Shown piece by piece: positions 1-9,499 of a stretch of 64,000 nt of DNA; positions within the stretch are counted from its first letter, which is position 1; the number at the start of each line of letters is the position of its first letter. Made by a program: the position numbers and the translations under genes. Origin of the DNA: a virus; IMG/VR virus record IMGVR_UViG_3300033153_006744, positions 26,495 to 90,494 of that record; one strand, given 5' to 3'. The notes beneath the pieces were generated by a model. That model had not been told where the DNA came from and made no database searches. It was given only the letters and a program-made list of their open reading frames with translations.

Positions 1-877
1 CTGCTAAAGCTCTAGCATAAGAAGAATCGGATAAGTCGATAACCTTACCTACTATTCTATATTTATTTATTTTTATTATTTTATTATCTTCTACTGGTTT
101 CATGTCCATAAATGGATCTGATAATCCTGTTAATTCGCCATCTCTATATGCCTTAAAACTAGATATTATAGAGTCAGCAAAATATGTTTGATTTGCAGTT
201 ATTTGTATTTCTTTTAAGTTTAATTGCTTTTCACCACTTCCCGATATGGTTGTAGATACATAAGCCCTTAAGAAATAATACATTTCTGCAACGTCAAAAA
301 ATTGACTTAAAAAAACATCGGTATATATAAAGTCTGCACCATCAAAAATCGAATATACATTTAGCGTAAAATCATATGTAACTCCGCTAAAGCTATCATA
401 AGAGGTTACGATGGTTCCATTTGCATAATGCTCATAAGCCCTATATTGATTAACTAAACTTGTATCAGAAAACTTTCCTAGCTGTGAATTGATCCTATCG
501 TCAAAATTTTGCTTATATGCAAAACAAAAGCCTCCACAAGCAACATAGTCACCCAGTGTATCTACATATCTAACTCCAGAATATACAAGGGTTTCAAGAC
601 CCGTTATAGTTGTTGTAGATGAAATTTGACCACGAAACTCTAACTTAGTAGCTTTTAAATAAGCATCTTCCTTGCTGTAATCTGAGCCATCATTTGTGCT
701 GTATACTTCTATTCCATCTTCACCGTTTAAAACAGTTGAATCAAAGTCTAAAACGCCAAAAAAACGGCTAAAGTTATCTTTGTTTATGGTTAGGATATAG
801 TTGTCATTGAACTTTGATTTAATATATAAATCTTCAAAATCATCAATCCAAAATTCTAAAGTTGCACCAGTTAGCAT
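1..877 (-). CDS. Tail/baseplate-region protein, partial (C-terminus outside window)
   Basis: Partial gene: 292 codons are visible from an ATG at 877 (MLTGATLEFWID...) and the frame is still open at the left edge. I do not recognise a family. The visible part is rich in Gly, Ser, Thr and aromatic residues with a beta-type pattern. It has no signal peptide and no membrane segment, as expected for a virion structural protein. It follows the baseplate J-like gene by 8 bp on the same strand. In Mu/P2-type phages this slot holds the last baseplate protein (gp48/gpI) or a tail fibre, so a role at the baseplate periphery is inferred from position only. Confidence 0.55.
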   Translation of the reverse strand, partial: MLTGATLEFWIDDFEDLYIKSKFNDNYILTINKDNFSRFFGVLDFDSTVLNGEDGIEVYSTNDGSDYSKEDAYLKATKLEFRGQISSTTTITGLETLVYSGVRYVDTLGDYVACGGFCFAYKQNFDDRINSQLGKFSDTSLVNQYRAYEHYANGTIVTSYDSFSGVTYDFTLNVYSIFDGADFIYTDVFLSQFFDVAEMYYFLRAYVSTTISGSGEKQLNLKEIQITANQTYFADSIISSFKAYRDGELTGLSDPFMDMKPVEDNKIIKINKYRIVGKVIDLSDSSYARALA

Positions 878-885
878 TGTTACAC

Positions 886-2400
886 CTATCTATTATATTC
901 ATAATCTGTTCCAGTATCTCCATCAACTATCTTCAACCTTTTAAAATAAGGAAAATCTTTTAATTCAATTGCAACATCACTATGTGACCCATTTACGAAA
1001 AAACCACTTGGCTGCATATCTACTTTTTGCACATATTCAGAGTCTCTTACTATATCAAAAATTGTTGACAATGGTATTTCAGACTTTTTACTTATACTTT
1101 GATCTTTAAAATAAAAGCCAAAATCTATTCTAGTATTTTTTTCTCCATTGCTTAATAACGGATCAAAATATTCAACTAAGTCATCATAAACTTTGTTAGC
1201 TTTTTGCGTTGCAGTCATTCCGGCAATATCTTTAAAATACAGCATAACATCTATTTCTATTGTTTTATATGTTGCACTTACAACAGAAAGACCAAAACCT
1301 ATAGACGTTTTAACTGTATCAAATTCTGTTTCAACTTGATTTAATAACACGTCGCTTGCTATTCCGCCGCCAACTGGAACTATAAATAATGACCCCCTGT
1401 TTTCACCTGCTTCAGTAATAGAGTCAGCTGACAACATTAAGGCTCTTGCAACACCACCTATACTATATGCAATGCTCTCAAACTCACTTCTAGCTGTAGC
1501 ACTTTGCTTTGTTGTTCCAGTATTTATAGATGCAAGTCTAATTTCATTAACTGTTTCATATAGCCTGCTATGTGTAGACTCTGTATTGCTATTTATTGTA
1601 ACGGTAACAGGATTTCCAAGTGTATCCTGAAAAGAACCTTCTATTTTTTTTAAAGAATTTTCTTCTATATATCCGTCATCTAATGCTGTATATTTATAGT
1701 CAACAACAACATTTCCATTTGCTCTTTTAGCTCGTGTTCCATTTCCGAAAATTAAAATAGCCCTTTGTTCATCATCTATGTTAATTAAAAAGTGTTCATC
1801 TGAAGCACTAGATTCAGAAAAATTATCTACTCTTGTAAAAGTATTGCCATCTACTGTAACTAAAATTATTTCTAAAAAAGGCTTTCTTAATAAAATAAAG
1901 TTTTCCCATATTCTACCATACGCAGTAAACGTATCTTGAGTTATAACAGAATATTCGCAATCAACACTTATTGTTGGGGTTAAGCTGTCAAACATTATAT
2001 CATTAGCTGTTTGAAAAGATTTAGAATTCTTTGTAAGGGTTTTTAAAACAGTCCCTTTTTCAACAGTTAATATTTCTGCAGGGACAATAGTTGCATTTAA
2101 AGAAACCGAGCAAGTTGCAGCATAAGGCAATCTTTCTGTATATCCATTAAAGTTGGCTATATTTTTAATTCCTCTTCTTGTTTTTGCTCTTATACTAGAT
2201 TCTTGATATGCCTTTTCTATATAAAAATTTAGCCCATCTTTTGCCATTGCCTGGCTATCAAGTATAAAATTACCAATATTAACCGTAGAATCATCTGTCC
2301 ATTCTGGAAACACGGTTGATTTTATGCTTCTTAGATATTCTCTATTGCCCTCTAAATCTTTTACAAGATAATTAGCTTGTTGATCTATAATTCCACTCAT
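886..2400 (-). CDS. Baseplate J-like wedge protein (Mu gp47/P2 gpJ type)
   Basis: A 504-residue protein with the features of the baseplate J family, which forms the wedge ring around the tail hub of contractile tails. The N-terminal 100 residues hold the usual helical part (FPEWTDDSTVNIGNF, then an AYQESSIRAKTRRG stretch and the NGYTERLP turn). The middle contains FGNGTRAKRANGNVVVDY, a motif typical of these proteins, followed by a helical and beta C-terminal half. The length matches the family. It starts 29 bp inside the end of the gp25-like gene, the conserved gp46-gp47 order of Mu-like phages, which supports translational coupling. Confidence 0.8.
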   Translation of the reverse strand: MSGIIDQQANYLVKDLEGNREYLRSIKSTVFPEWTDDSTVNIGNFILDSQAMAKDGLNFYIEKAYQESSIRAKTRRGIKNIANFNGYTERLPYAATCSVSLNATIVPAEILTVEKGTVLKTLTKNSKSFQTANDIMFDSLTPTISVDCEYSVITQDTFTAYGRIWENFILLRKPFLEIILVTVDGNTFTRVDNFSESSASDEHFLINIDDEQRAILIFGNGTRAKRANGNVVVDYKYTALDDGYIEENSLKKIEGSFQDTLGNPVTVTINSNTESTHSRLYETVNEIRLASINTGTTKQSATARSEFESIAYSIGGVARALMLSADSITEAGENRGSLFIVPVGGGIASDVLLNQVETEFDTVKTSIGFGLSVVSATYKTIEIDVMLYFKDIAGMTATQKANKVYDDLVEYFDPLLSNGEKNTRIDFGFYFKDQSISKKSEIPLSTIFDIVRDSEYVQKVDMQPSGFFVNGSHSDVAIELKDFPYFKRLKIVDGDTGTDYEYNR

Positions 2401-2767
2401 AACTTATACTCTCTCTTTTATAATTATCATCTATTTTTGTTTCATAATCAAAGTTTATATCTTTACCATATTGAATATCTGTCACCTGTAATTCTCCAAC
2501 ATCTATAGTATCCCATACAAAATTAATTGACTTTTGTAACAAATAACGCATTTCCTGTATGTCAACGCTTTCCATTTTTTGGTGTCTATATAAATCCATT
2601 CCAGTTCCAATTCTACCATCCCATAGACATTCACCAACAACAGAGCCACTGCCCCCAACCATATCTATTAAAGATACAATATTATTTCCAATATTATCTT
2701 CTTCTTCAAGTGTGGCGATATTGTCGTAACCATAACTAAGGGGATATAAAACTGACAATTTTCTCAT
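2372..2767 (-). CDS. Baseplate wedge protein, gp25/Mu gp46-like
   Basis: A 131-residue protein in the position and size of the T4 gp25/P2 gpW/Mu gp46 family, which initiates sheath contraction at the baseplate. The N-terminus gives a turn-rich YPLSYGYDN stretch. The centre has the helix EMRYLLQKSINFVWDTIDVGE followed by beta strands, the usual gp25 layout of helices then a sheet. Assignment rests on this pattern and on gene order (spike, gp25-like, J-like). The start ATG overlaps the stop of the preceding gene (ATGA), so translation is probably coupled. Confidence 0.6.
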   Translation of the reverse strand: MRKLSVLYPLSYGYDNIATLEEEDNIGNNIVSLIDMVGGSGSVVGECLWDGRIGTGMDLYRHQKMESVDIQEMRYLLQKSINFVWDTIDVGELQVTDIQYGKDINFDYETKIDDNYKRESISYEWNYRSTS

Positions 2768-3405
2768 CCTGGAATACCTGCTATAAATGCCTTTAATTCT
2801 GTTATGATTTTATCAATATCTGTTAAATCAGATAAATCTATAGTTCCACTTAATCCAAAATCACTTAAATCAATTCCAATTATATCTGCTAAATCATTTA
2901 AAGTTTGTATTATGTTATTTATAACTCCAAGATTATCTAAATAAAAATTCATAGTATCATCTGGAATTGATTTTAAACATTCTTGTTGCTCTTCATCTAA
3001 GTACTCTAGGCCTAAGTTATCTGTCTCTATATTCCATGTTACAAGGGTTTCTAAGTCATTTATTATTTGAGTTAACACAGCCTTTAATAATCCAACTACA
3101 GAAATAATTAAATTTGGAATAGCAAAAACAGGGATAAAGCCAGAAAGTTTAGCTAAAGCTTTAGCAAACTCAATAACCGCATCTAAGAAGTCTACTGGAT
3201 CTGTAATGATTGAAGGAACAGCATCTAAAACGGCCTTTAGTTTAGCAAAAACATCTATAATTAAAAAAAGGGGTTTAAATGGCATTAAGATTGGTTCAAC
3301 TAATTGCAAAACATTGGGAACAGATCCTTGTAACTTTACAGATAATCCAGCTGGCAACTGTAAATCATAGTCAATTTGTTGTGTGTTTATTTTATTGCAA
3401 CTCAT
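2764..3405 (-). CDS. Hydrophobic tail-module protein of unknown function
   Basis: Unrecognised protein of 213 residues, counted from the ATG at 3405, which has a GAGG ribosome binding site; a TTG one codon earlier is also possible. Residues about 30-125 are mostly hydrophobic and helical (for example FKPLFLIIDVFAKL and FIPVFAIPNLIISVVGLLKA). They contain Asp/Asn/Pro breaks and no clear signal peptide. The C-terminus is a run of short acidic repeats (IIGIDLSDFGL, TIDLSDLTDID). It lies inside the baseplate operon between a membrane-anchored protein and the gp25-like gene. It could be a hub component inserted in the membrane during infection, but nothing in the sequence proves this. Confidence 0.6.
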   Translation of the reverse strand: MSCNKINTQQIDYDLQLPAGLSVKLQGSVPNVLQLVEPILMPFKPLFLIIDVFAKLKAVLDAVPSIITDPVDFLDAVIEFAKALAKLSGFIPVFAIPNLIISVVGLLKAVLTQIINDLETLVTWNIETDNLGLEYLDEEQQECLKSIPDDTMNFYLDNLGVINNIIQTLNDLADIIGIDLSDFGLSGTIDLSDLTDIDKIITELKAFIAGIPG

Positions 3406-4156
3406 CAACGCCTCGCATAATTTTAGTAAAATTAGCAGTCTTGCTTTTTTTAGCTAACCTCTTTATGAAACTATCCTCTTTTTCATCTTCACTCATAGTA
3501 ACAGCATCACAAAATACTTCTTCATTTTTTATCAAAGACCATTCTTCATAGAAGTCTGGAATCCTTGACAAAAAGTCTTCAAAAAAAAACAAACACAATG
3601 TAAACAGTCTTTCTTGTTTGTCATTTCTTTTGTCAAAAATTATATCTTCAATCCTTTGCATAAAAAATATAGACATCTTTTGATGTGAATCATAAAAATA
3701 ATTTATAAACTCTTTACCTAAAATATCCTCTCCTTTCAGCCTTGTTGTTTCTATGCTAGTTAAGGCACTATTTAATATAGTGTCTATTGCTTTTATGTCT
3801 GTATGGTTTTCTTTTCTTAGTAATCGTTGGCTAAAATTCATAAAATTGAATGCCTTTTGTCTTGCAAAATCCTTTAGCTTTTCATTTTCTAAATCATATT
3901 CATTTAGCATATTATTTAATCTATCTGCAAACTTTTTTTCAAATCTAATTAAAGCTTCTTCTTTGGCTTCAACCCTATTTATGTAATTAAATATTTTATT
4001 ATGTTCTTTTTTATTGTCATCATTTAATGTTAAAATGTCTTTGTTTATTTTGTCTAAAGTTTTATTAATTTTTTTAAAAGGTCTAAGGTTCTTTAAAGCA
4101 ATACTAATTATAGTTACAACAATACTTATCACGCTTAATAAAATCTTATCTTTCAT
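3392..4156 (-). CDS. Membrane-anchored coiled-coil protein of unknown function
   Basis: A 254-residue protein with one N-terminal membrane segment (about residues 5-23, ILLSVISIVVTIISIALK), then a highly charged helical region with coiled-coil character up to about residue 110. The remainder is helical, and no enzymatic motif is visible. The stop overlaps the next gene's start by about 14 bp and the ribosome binding site is GGAATTAAA. Being inserted between the spike-like gene and the gp25-like gene is unusual, because that interval is normally empty. A link to the cell envelope during assembly or infection is possible; the function is unknown. Confidence 0.6.
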   Translation of the reverse strand: MKDKILLSVISIVVTIISIALKNLRPFKKINKTLDKINKDILTLNDDNKKEHNKIFNYINRVEAKEEALIRFEKKFADRLNNMLNEYDLENEKLKDFARQKAFNFMNFSQRLLRKENHTDIKAIDTILNSALTSIETTRLKGEDILGKEFINYFYDSHQKMSIFFMQRIEDIIFDKRNDKQERLFTLCLFFFEDFLSRIPDFYEEWSLIKNEEVFCDAVTMSEDEKEDSFIKRLAKKSKTANFTKIMRGVDELQ

Positions 4157-4167
4157 TTTAATTCCTA

Positions 4168-4659
4168 TTATTCGATTGGTTTACCATTTGGAACAACGGG
4201 TCTGCCAGCTATTCTAACAACCGTTCCATCTATGTTTACAATGTCACCATCTAATTGCAATAGTTTTCCCTTGACGTTTATGACGCCATTAAGGTTAACT
4301 TCTATAACTATATCACTATTTTTAACTAAAATACTAGTCTTTTCTTGTGTTTCTGTCTCATCTATTAAAATTTTAAAGTTTTTACTTTCTAATCCACCCT
4401 TTTTATTGCTGCCATCTAAGATATATTTATCTTCAGAAACATTGATGCTTTGATAAACCGGTCTATTTATATCGCCCATTAAAAACTGAACAGCAACAGT
4501 ATCATCTAACACTGGAATGTAGGCACTAGAACCAAGTGGCGTTGCAAGACCTGTAGGATTGGCAACATTAGGAATTGATATTTTAACTCTTCTTGATGTT
4601 GAATTCTCTTCTATTTCAACAATCTTTCCAAAAAATAAACCATGATGTATTCTTTCCAT
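4168..4659 (-). CDS. Baseplate spike-like protein (gpV/gp45-type, OB-fold)
   Basis: A 163-residue protein resembling the baseplate assembly/spike family (P2 gpV, Mu gp45). The N-terminal half is an OB-like beta barrel with the telltale pattern RVKISIPNVAN, then PLGSSAYIPVLDDTVAVQF and FLMGDINRPVY. Here the usual 'G...P...GD.V.V.FL.GD...PV' signature is recognisable. The C-terminal half is a regular beta repeat (IVIEVNLNGVINVKGK...LQLDGDIVNIDG) of the kind that folds into a triple-stranded spike helix. It overlaps the hub gene by TAATG. It probably forms the membrane-piercing tip under the tail hub. Confidence 0.75.
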   Translation of the reverse strand: MERIHHGLFFGKIVEIEENSTSRRVKISIPNVANPTGLATPLGSSAYIPVLDDTVAVQFLMGDINRPVYQSINVSEDKYILDGSNKKGGLESKNFKILIDETETQEKTSILVKNSDIVIEVNLNGVINVKGKLLQLDGDIVNIDGTVVRIAGRPVVPNGKPIE

Positions 4660-5870
4660 TACAAAGTCCTTAATTTAGTTTTCCATTTACCTTCTTCAGT
4701 GTCAAAATAATTGATAATTTCAGTTTCCTTTTTCTTTTTAGTTGGTTGCTCACCTAACTTTCCATATTTCTTTTCATAATCAGGCGGCAACGCAGGTGTT
4801 TGATCTGTAAAAGTTTGAACATAACCATCGGTTTTTTTAGAAACTTTTTTTCTCTTAACCCTTTTTGGTGCTTGCTTTTGTAGTGTTATTTCAGTTAAAT
4901 AAGCTCCACTAATAACATGTTTAGCGTTTGTTAACTTATATAGCCCACTTAAAAAATCACCTATACCCCATATTCCCATATCTAAATTTCCAATAAGTGA
5001 GGCATTGCCTTTGACCGTGTATTTTAATTTTAAATTATTCATTGCACTGTCAATATACTTTGTTTCCATTAAATTTAAAGCTTCTTGTTCATTGTTAGCT
5101 GTTATATAGTCGGTATTTTCTTCAAACGTCTCACCACCCACTCCTTCGGCTCCATAAGTATATTGCTTTTCATTTGTAATAGTTTCTCCAACATCTTGAG
5201 GTACTTCTAGTTGATAGGTTTTATGATTTTTCATTAGATTAAATTCTAATCCTGTTTGCTTAAGTAGTTGATAATCTAAATCTTTGCTACCCTTAATGAA
5301 ATCAATTCTCCTGGCTTTCAGTTCTTGTCTATCTACAAAATGAAACCCTGCTGCATCTATCCAAAATTTACATCTTGTTTTTCTAGCTAATTGTTTTAAA
5401 AATATAGCATCAGTTGTATTTTGCACAATGCTTGTATATTCTATGTCTCTAGTCACATTAACATCTAAGTTTTGAAATGAATTTGCATAAGAAGTATCAT
5501 ACCCATGCTTTACTGCAATTGTCTCAACAATACCTTGCACTAATATATTTTCCCACGTTTCAAAAACTTTTTCCTTATTTAATAGATATGATTTTTCCGT
5601 AAACGTTAAAGTTAAGTTTTCACCCTGCTTGGCGTTTATTAAAATTAACCTTAATTCGTTACTTATAAAATCTTTTGTACCAAATTGTATTATATATTCA
5701 GTTTCCTTGTCAAACATTTCAGGGAACTCTAATAAAACATTATTGTAATTATGTAGAACTAAAGTTGCCTTGTTTGCTTTTTTTGCATCAAATTCAAACG
5801 TAAATGATTTAACATATTTATTTAAACCCAAACCAGCGTTATCTTTTATTTGAACTTTAACGAAAGGCAT
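4659..5870 (-). CDS. Tail hub protein, gpD/gp27-like (late control D family)
   Basis: A 403-residue protein fitting the gpD/Mu gp44/T4 gp27 hub family, the trimer joining tail tube and spike. The N-terminal barrel shows SFTFEFDAKKANKATLVLHN. The next domain begins FETWENILVQGIVETIAVKHG. The region TDAIFLKQLARKTRCKFWID is the diagnostic part of the family, followed by GFHFVDRQEL. The C-terminus is Lys-rich (KRVKRKKVSKK, TKKKKETE) and likely flexible. Its start and the preceding stop share TAATG, as does its own stop with the spike gene, so the hub cluster is tightly coupled. Confidence 0.75.
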   Translation of the reverse strand: MPFVKVQIKDNAGLGLNKYVKSFTFEFDAKKANKATLVLHNYNNVLLEFPEMFDKETEYIIQFGTKDFISNELRLILINAKQGENLTLTFTEKSYLLNKEKVFETWENILVQGIVETIAVKHGYDTSYANSFQNLDVNVTRDIEYTSIVQNTTDAIFLKQLARKTRCKFWIDAAGFHFVDRQELKARRIDFIKGSKDLDYQLLKQTGLEFNLMKNHKTYQLEVPQDVGETITNEKQYTYGAEGVGGETFEENTDYITANNEQEALNLMETKYIDSAMNNLKLKYTVKGNASLIGNLDMGIWGIGDFLSGLYKLTNAKHVISGAYLTEITLQKQAPKRVKRKKVSKKTDGYVQTFTDQTPALPPDYEKKYGKLGEQPTKKKKETEIINYFDTEEGKWKTKLRTL

Positions 5871-6208
5871 TACACAACTCCAAACAAATCGTTGTATCTA
5901 TCTAAAGTTTTTATTTTTTCCACATTAGGCAAACTCAAAACTTGCCCTGGCTTTAATGGCACAAAAGGATCTATTATATTATTTAACTCAGCAACGGCCC
6001 ACCACAATTGATTAGCGTTGAATTCTTCAGTGTAATATATATATCCTGTTATTCTAAATATGTTATTGTTTGTTCTAACTGTATATTTTAAATAATCTTC
6101 TGTCGTATAGTTTGTTTCATTTATAAAGTTAAAATATTCGTTATTATCTGAATCAATATTTATGTCTCTATATCTGTACCTAGACCAATCATTTATATAT
6201 AATTCCAT
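5870..6208 (-). CDS. LysM-like tail protein (gpX/gp53-type)
   Basis: A 112-residue protein with the C-terminal pattern QLWWAVAELNNIIDPFVPLKPGQVLSLP (residues about 67-94, quoted here as a pattern: WW..A..N.I.DP...L.PGQ.L.LP). This is the hallmark of LysM-like baseplate proteins such as P2 gpX and T4 gp53, which clamp the hub. The N-terminus is Tyr/Asn-rich and carries several aromatic strands. Gene order (tube-initiator-like, X-like, D-like) agrees. The ribosome binding site is GAGGTAAAT. Confidence 0.7.
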   Translation of the reverse strand: MELYINDWSRYRYRDINIDSDNNEYFNFINETNYTTEDYLKYTVRTNNNIFRITGYIYYTEEFNANQLWWAVAELNNIIDPFVPLKPGQVLSLPNVEKIKTLDRYNDLFGVV

Positions 6209-6216
6209 ATTTACCT

Positions 6217-6729
6217 CTATAAAACGGGAGAATTAAATCCATATTTCCTAACTCGTTCATAAGTTCTTATTTTTTCTGGCGTTATCTCTTCAAATGTAAC
6301 ATTTATAAAAGCAAAAGTAGCCAGCCCAGTTTCATCAAATTTTTCCATTGTTGAAGAAACATTTGTTATATAATATTCTCCAGCTATCATTTCTGGCCAT
6401 ATTAACAAATGAGGAGTTAAGCTAATGTTATTATAAACGTTTTCCTCGGGTGCGTATGTTGCAGCATAAAAAAAGTTAAGCCAGTTTTTCATTTCCCTAA
6501 CATCGTTTTGATTAACAGATCTTAGATATGCTCTTGATATAAAGAACTGTAACGTAAAAGGCTTTGTTTCTGTATGCTTGTAATTTAATATAACATTAGA
6601 GCTTGCAAGGCTATTGTTCTTTTCTAAGGCGGCCTGACTATTTAGCTCTAACATGCTAGGGTTCATTAAGGCTATCCTAGATTCATCTGTGTAAGTGTTT
6701 CTTATTTTAACTTTATATGTTTCTGCCAT
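6217..6729 (-). CDS. Tail tube initiator-like protein (gpU/CIS-tube type)
   Basis: A 170-residue protein that lies between the tape measure and the LysM-like gene, the slot of P2 gpU or the inner-tube initiator of contractile injection systems. The pattern 'KPFTLQFFISRAYLRS' followed by 'VREMKNWLNFFYAATYAP', 'TPHLLIWPEMIAGEYYIT' and 'TGLATFAFINVTFEEI' matches the beta-helix-beta layout of that family (strand, helix, H.PP-like strand, G-x-Y-x-I-T strand, final F.E strand). It is probably a ring at the distal end of the tube. Its ATG overlaps the tape-measure stop. The family call is by pattern only. Confidence 0.5.
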   Translation of the reverse strand: MAETYKVKIRNTYTDESRIALMNPSMLELNSQAALEKNNSLASSNVILNYKHTETKPFTLQFFISRAYLRSVNQNDVREMKNWLNFFYAATYAPEENVYNNISLTPHLLIWPEMIAGEYYITNVSSTMEKFDETGLATFAFINVTFEEITPEKIRTYERVRKYGFNSPVL

Positions 6730-9395
6730 TAAAAAGCCCCTGTTTCAACAAAATTTCTTCTATTAGATTCTTCAGCCCCTATGGAAACACCCTCTGCCAT
6801 AGCTTCTAAGTTTCCTTCTAACACTACTTTTATATCTTTTTGCTGTGATAAAGCTGCGAATATTTTTGACAACAAGACAGTTTGCCTCTCTGCAGTTTGT
6901 TGCTTTTGCTTTTCTTGTCCAGCTCCAGTGATTGGTGCTACAGCAAGAGCATCAGTTTTATCCATAGCCGAAATAATTGAATCTGGTTGCCCATCTTCTA
7001 ATGCTGACTTATATAGCATTCCCTTAAAGTCTTCTCTCGCTTTTTCTAAAGCTCCATCATCACTAGGTTTAAACTCAAAATCAGGCATTACTCTTTCGCT
7101 TGGCTTTAGCGTTGACTCTATATGACTAATTGTCTCAATTTTAAGGGCATCTATACCTAATTTATCTGCTATTGTATTAGCTTTTCTAATTAAGAAATTT
7201 ATACCATCAACTATTTTATTGATAATTCCTGAAAATATTAAACCAACTCCATAGGCAACGTCTTCAAAAAGAGCCATAAATGCTTGCTTTATCACATTTC
7301 CAATCCATTTTATTCTTTGCCATATATAATCAAATGTTCTAACTAAAGCTCCCCCGAGAAAAACCATAGTAATGCCAATCACTTCTTTAAAGTTTTCAAT
7401 AGTATATCTTAAAAACCTGAAAATACCAGCAACTCCTTTTGCTACAAATCCAAGTCCCTTAATTATCCAGCCAAAGTATAGGCCTACAGAAAAATATATA
7501 AACTCAAAGAATATACTAAAATGATTTTTTAGAAAATTAACTCCCTTAAGTATGCCATCAAAAATAAATCCAACTACATTACCGAGCCATTGAAACACAG
7601 TTGAATTAACTATAAGATCAAAAACATCTCCTATCAACCCAAACATTTCACTAAAGGCGTCACCAATATTTTTAGCACCATCTAAAAATCCTGATTGTTC
7701 TAATGCTCCAGCCATAGCCTTAAACATTCTTTTATAGAAATTAAATACAGACATAAATCCTTGCTTTATTTTCTTAACAACAACTATAACTACATCAAGA
7801 ACCTTTCCAAGAAAATCAATGGTTGCAATAACAGCTTTTTTCATAAAAGCAAAAGCTCTAACTATTCCAACATAGAAAGCTAATATAGTATTAAATGTTT
7901 TTGGATCAAACATTTGCTTAAATTCATTCATTGTACTTTGTCTAATTCCACCAAATCTTATAGTTTCATATAGCATTCTAAACAACGCAATAACGGGTTG
8001 CAGTTTATTTTGCAATATTTCCAAAGCATTCGATAAGCCACCAGCATTGTGTACAAATATAGCAAAAGCAATGCCTATTCCAGCTACAATTAAACCTAAT
8101 GGGCTAAACAACAACCCTATTTTAGTCAAAGGACTTATAAGTAAGAACATTGAGCCTTTTAATGCTCCAAGTAATCCAGATATAAGCATCAAAGATCCTG
8201 ACAAAATGCTAAGTCCGCCAAACATAGAGCTTATAATTAATATAGCTTTTTTTTGTGTATCACTTAAATTTTGAAAAGAACTTATTAAAGATTTTGCTCT
8301 TTCTGTTATTTTTATTATTGTTGGCAGTAATAATTTACCCAACCCTATAAGCAAGTCATTAAAGTTAGCTTTTAATATTTTTGTTTGTGCTGACATTGTT
8401 TTAGCCATTGTTTTATATGCTGCATTCGTTGCCCCAGCTTTTTCACCCATAGCCTCTAAAACACCATTAGCTGTTTTTCCATCATTTTTAATTAAAGCTA
8501 ATACAGCATTTAAGCCTCTTGCACTAAAAGCTTGCTGAAACTCTCTTTCAGGCATAACTTTTTTTAAATTTATCAAATAAGGAACCAATCCACCAGCTTG
8601 CAATATTCCTTTTTTACCCATCTCCATTCCAGACTTTCTTAAAGCCTTTGTCATGGCTGTAGAGGGTTTTATTAAGTTTTGCATTGCAGCATTTAAACCA
8701 GAAACCATCATGTTTGTCTGTAATCCTGACTTTGTACCTGTTGCTATAGATGCCAATAACTCATTATAACCTATTCCTAGGTTTTTAGCTGTAGATGCAA
8801 CCCTACCAACGTCATGTGACAATTCACTAATAGTTGTTTTACCCTCACGCATTGCAACGAAAAAAGCATCAGAAACATTAGTTGATTCTTCTACACTTAA
8901 GTCATAAGCATTTAAAACAGACGTCATGCCATCTACAGCAGTTGCAACATCTGTTACTCCACCAATAGCCATTTTATTAGCTTGAGTCATTAAGACCATT
9001 GCATTCGAAGCATCAACGGCGCCAGATGAAATTGCATCATAAAAACCTTTTGTAACGTTGGTCATGTCTCCGCCGTAAGTTGTTGCTAAAGCCCTTACTT
9101 CTGTTCCCAGATTTGATGTTGCAATCTGTTCAGCATTTAACAGTGTGTTTATTTCAGCTAATCCTTTTTCGTACGTAGAAAATGCACTTATACTTTTTTT
9201 AATACCCTGCATTTGAGCTAATCCAGCCGAAATTTGAGATATTCCCATTCCAACTTTCATGAAACTATTTTGTATGTTTTGCATATTTTGAACGGATTTC
9301 ACCTTCAGACTGGCAATACTTCTGTTAACTCTGTTTGCCACATTAGAAACATTATCTCGACCTTCAAAACTAAACCCTAATCCATATTTTAGCAT
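6729..9395 (-). CDS. Tail tape measure protein
   Basis: An 888-residue tail-length ruler starting at the ATG at 9395 (MLKYGLGFSFEGRDN), preceded by AAAGGGG 8 bases upstream. An upstream in-frame TTG at 9455 is rejected because those codons are the -35/-10 boxes of a promoter. Residues about 60-330 form the conserved tape-measure core (TFGGD-like AEINTLLNAEQ, TATKSGLQ-like GTKSGLQTNMMVSGLN, AFSARGLNAVLALI). Several hydrophobic segments follow (for example LLISPLTKIGLLFSPLGLIV), then long amphipathic helices and a coiled-coil C-terminus. It lies between the fibre block and the baseplate genes. Confidence 0.85.
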   Translation of the reverse strand: MLKYGLGFSFEGRDNVSNVANRVNRSIASLKVKSVQNMQNIQNSFMKVGMGISQISAGLAQMQGIKKSISAFSTYEKGLAEINTLLNAEQIATSNLGTEVRALATTYGGDMTNVTKGFYDAISSGAVDASNAMVLMTQANKMAIGGVTDVATAVDGMTSVLNAYDLSVEESTNVSDAFFVAMREGKTTISELSHDVGRVASTAKNLGIGYNELLASIATGTKSGLQTNMMVSGLNAAMQNLIKPSTAMTKALRKSGMEMGKKGILQAGGLVPYLINLKKVMPEREFQQAFSARGLNAVLALIKNDGKTANGVLEAMGEKAGATNAAYKTMAKTMSAQTKILKANFNDLLIGLGKLLLPTIIKITERAKSLISSFQNLSDTQKKAILIISSMFGGLSILSGSLMLISGLLGALKGSMFLLISPLTKIGLLFSPLGLIVAGIGIAFAIFVHNAGGLSNALEILQNKLQPVIALFRMLYETIRFGGIRQSTMNEFKQMFDPKTFNTILAFYVGIVRAFAFMKKAVIATIDFLGKVLDVVIVVVKKIKQGFMSVFNFYKRMFKAMAGALEQSGFLDGAKNIGDAFSEMFGLIGDVFDLIVNSTVFQWLGNVVGFIFDGILKGVNFLKNHFSIFFEFIYFSVGLYFGWIIKGLGFVAKGVAGIFRFLRYTIENFKEVIGITMVFLGGALVRTFDYIWQRIKWIGNVIKQAFMALFEDVAYGVGLIFSGIINKIVDGINFLIRKANTIADKLGIDALKIETISHIESTLKPSERVMPDFEFKPSDDGALEKAREDFKGMLYKSALEDGQPDSIISAMDKTDALAVAPITGAGQEKQKQQTAERQTVLLSKIFAALSQQKDIKVVLEGNLEAMAEGVSIGAEESNRRNFVETGAF

Positions 9396-9426
9396 AACAA
9401 ACCCCTTTGTTTTACTACCCTTTTTT

Positions 9427-9455
9427 ATTATGCCATAGAGAATAGCAAAAAGCAA
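9427..9455 (-). promoter_or_regulatory. Extended -10 promoter for the tape measure/baseplate operon
   Basis: Reading the minus strand: -35 TTGCTT (9450-9455), 17-bp spacer ending in TGG, -10 CATAAT (9427-9432). TGG directly before the hexamer makes an extended -10. The same TGG-CATAAT-like element recurs at 22226, 37692 and 40478. Predicted start of transcription is near 9420, about 25 bases before the tape-measure ATG. Confidence 0.65.
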
Positions 9456-9499
9456 GTGTTATATATGTTTTATGATTTTAGATGATTGAAAATTAAATT

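Noticed and set aside
9396-9455. 20-residue N-terminal extension of the tape measure
   Set aside because: It would translate the -35 and -10 boxes of the promoter; the ATG at 9395 has an AAAGGGG site.
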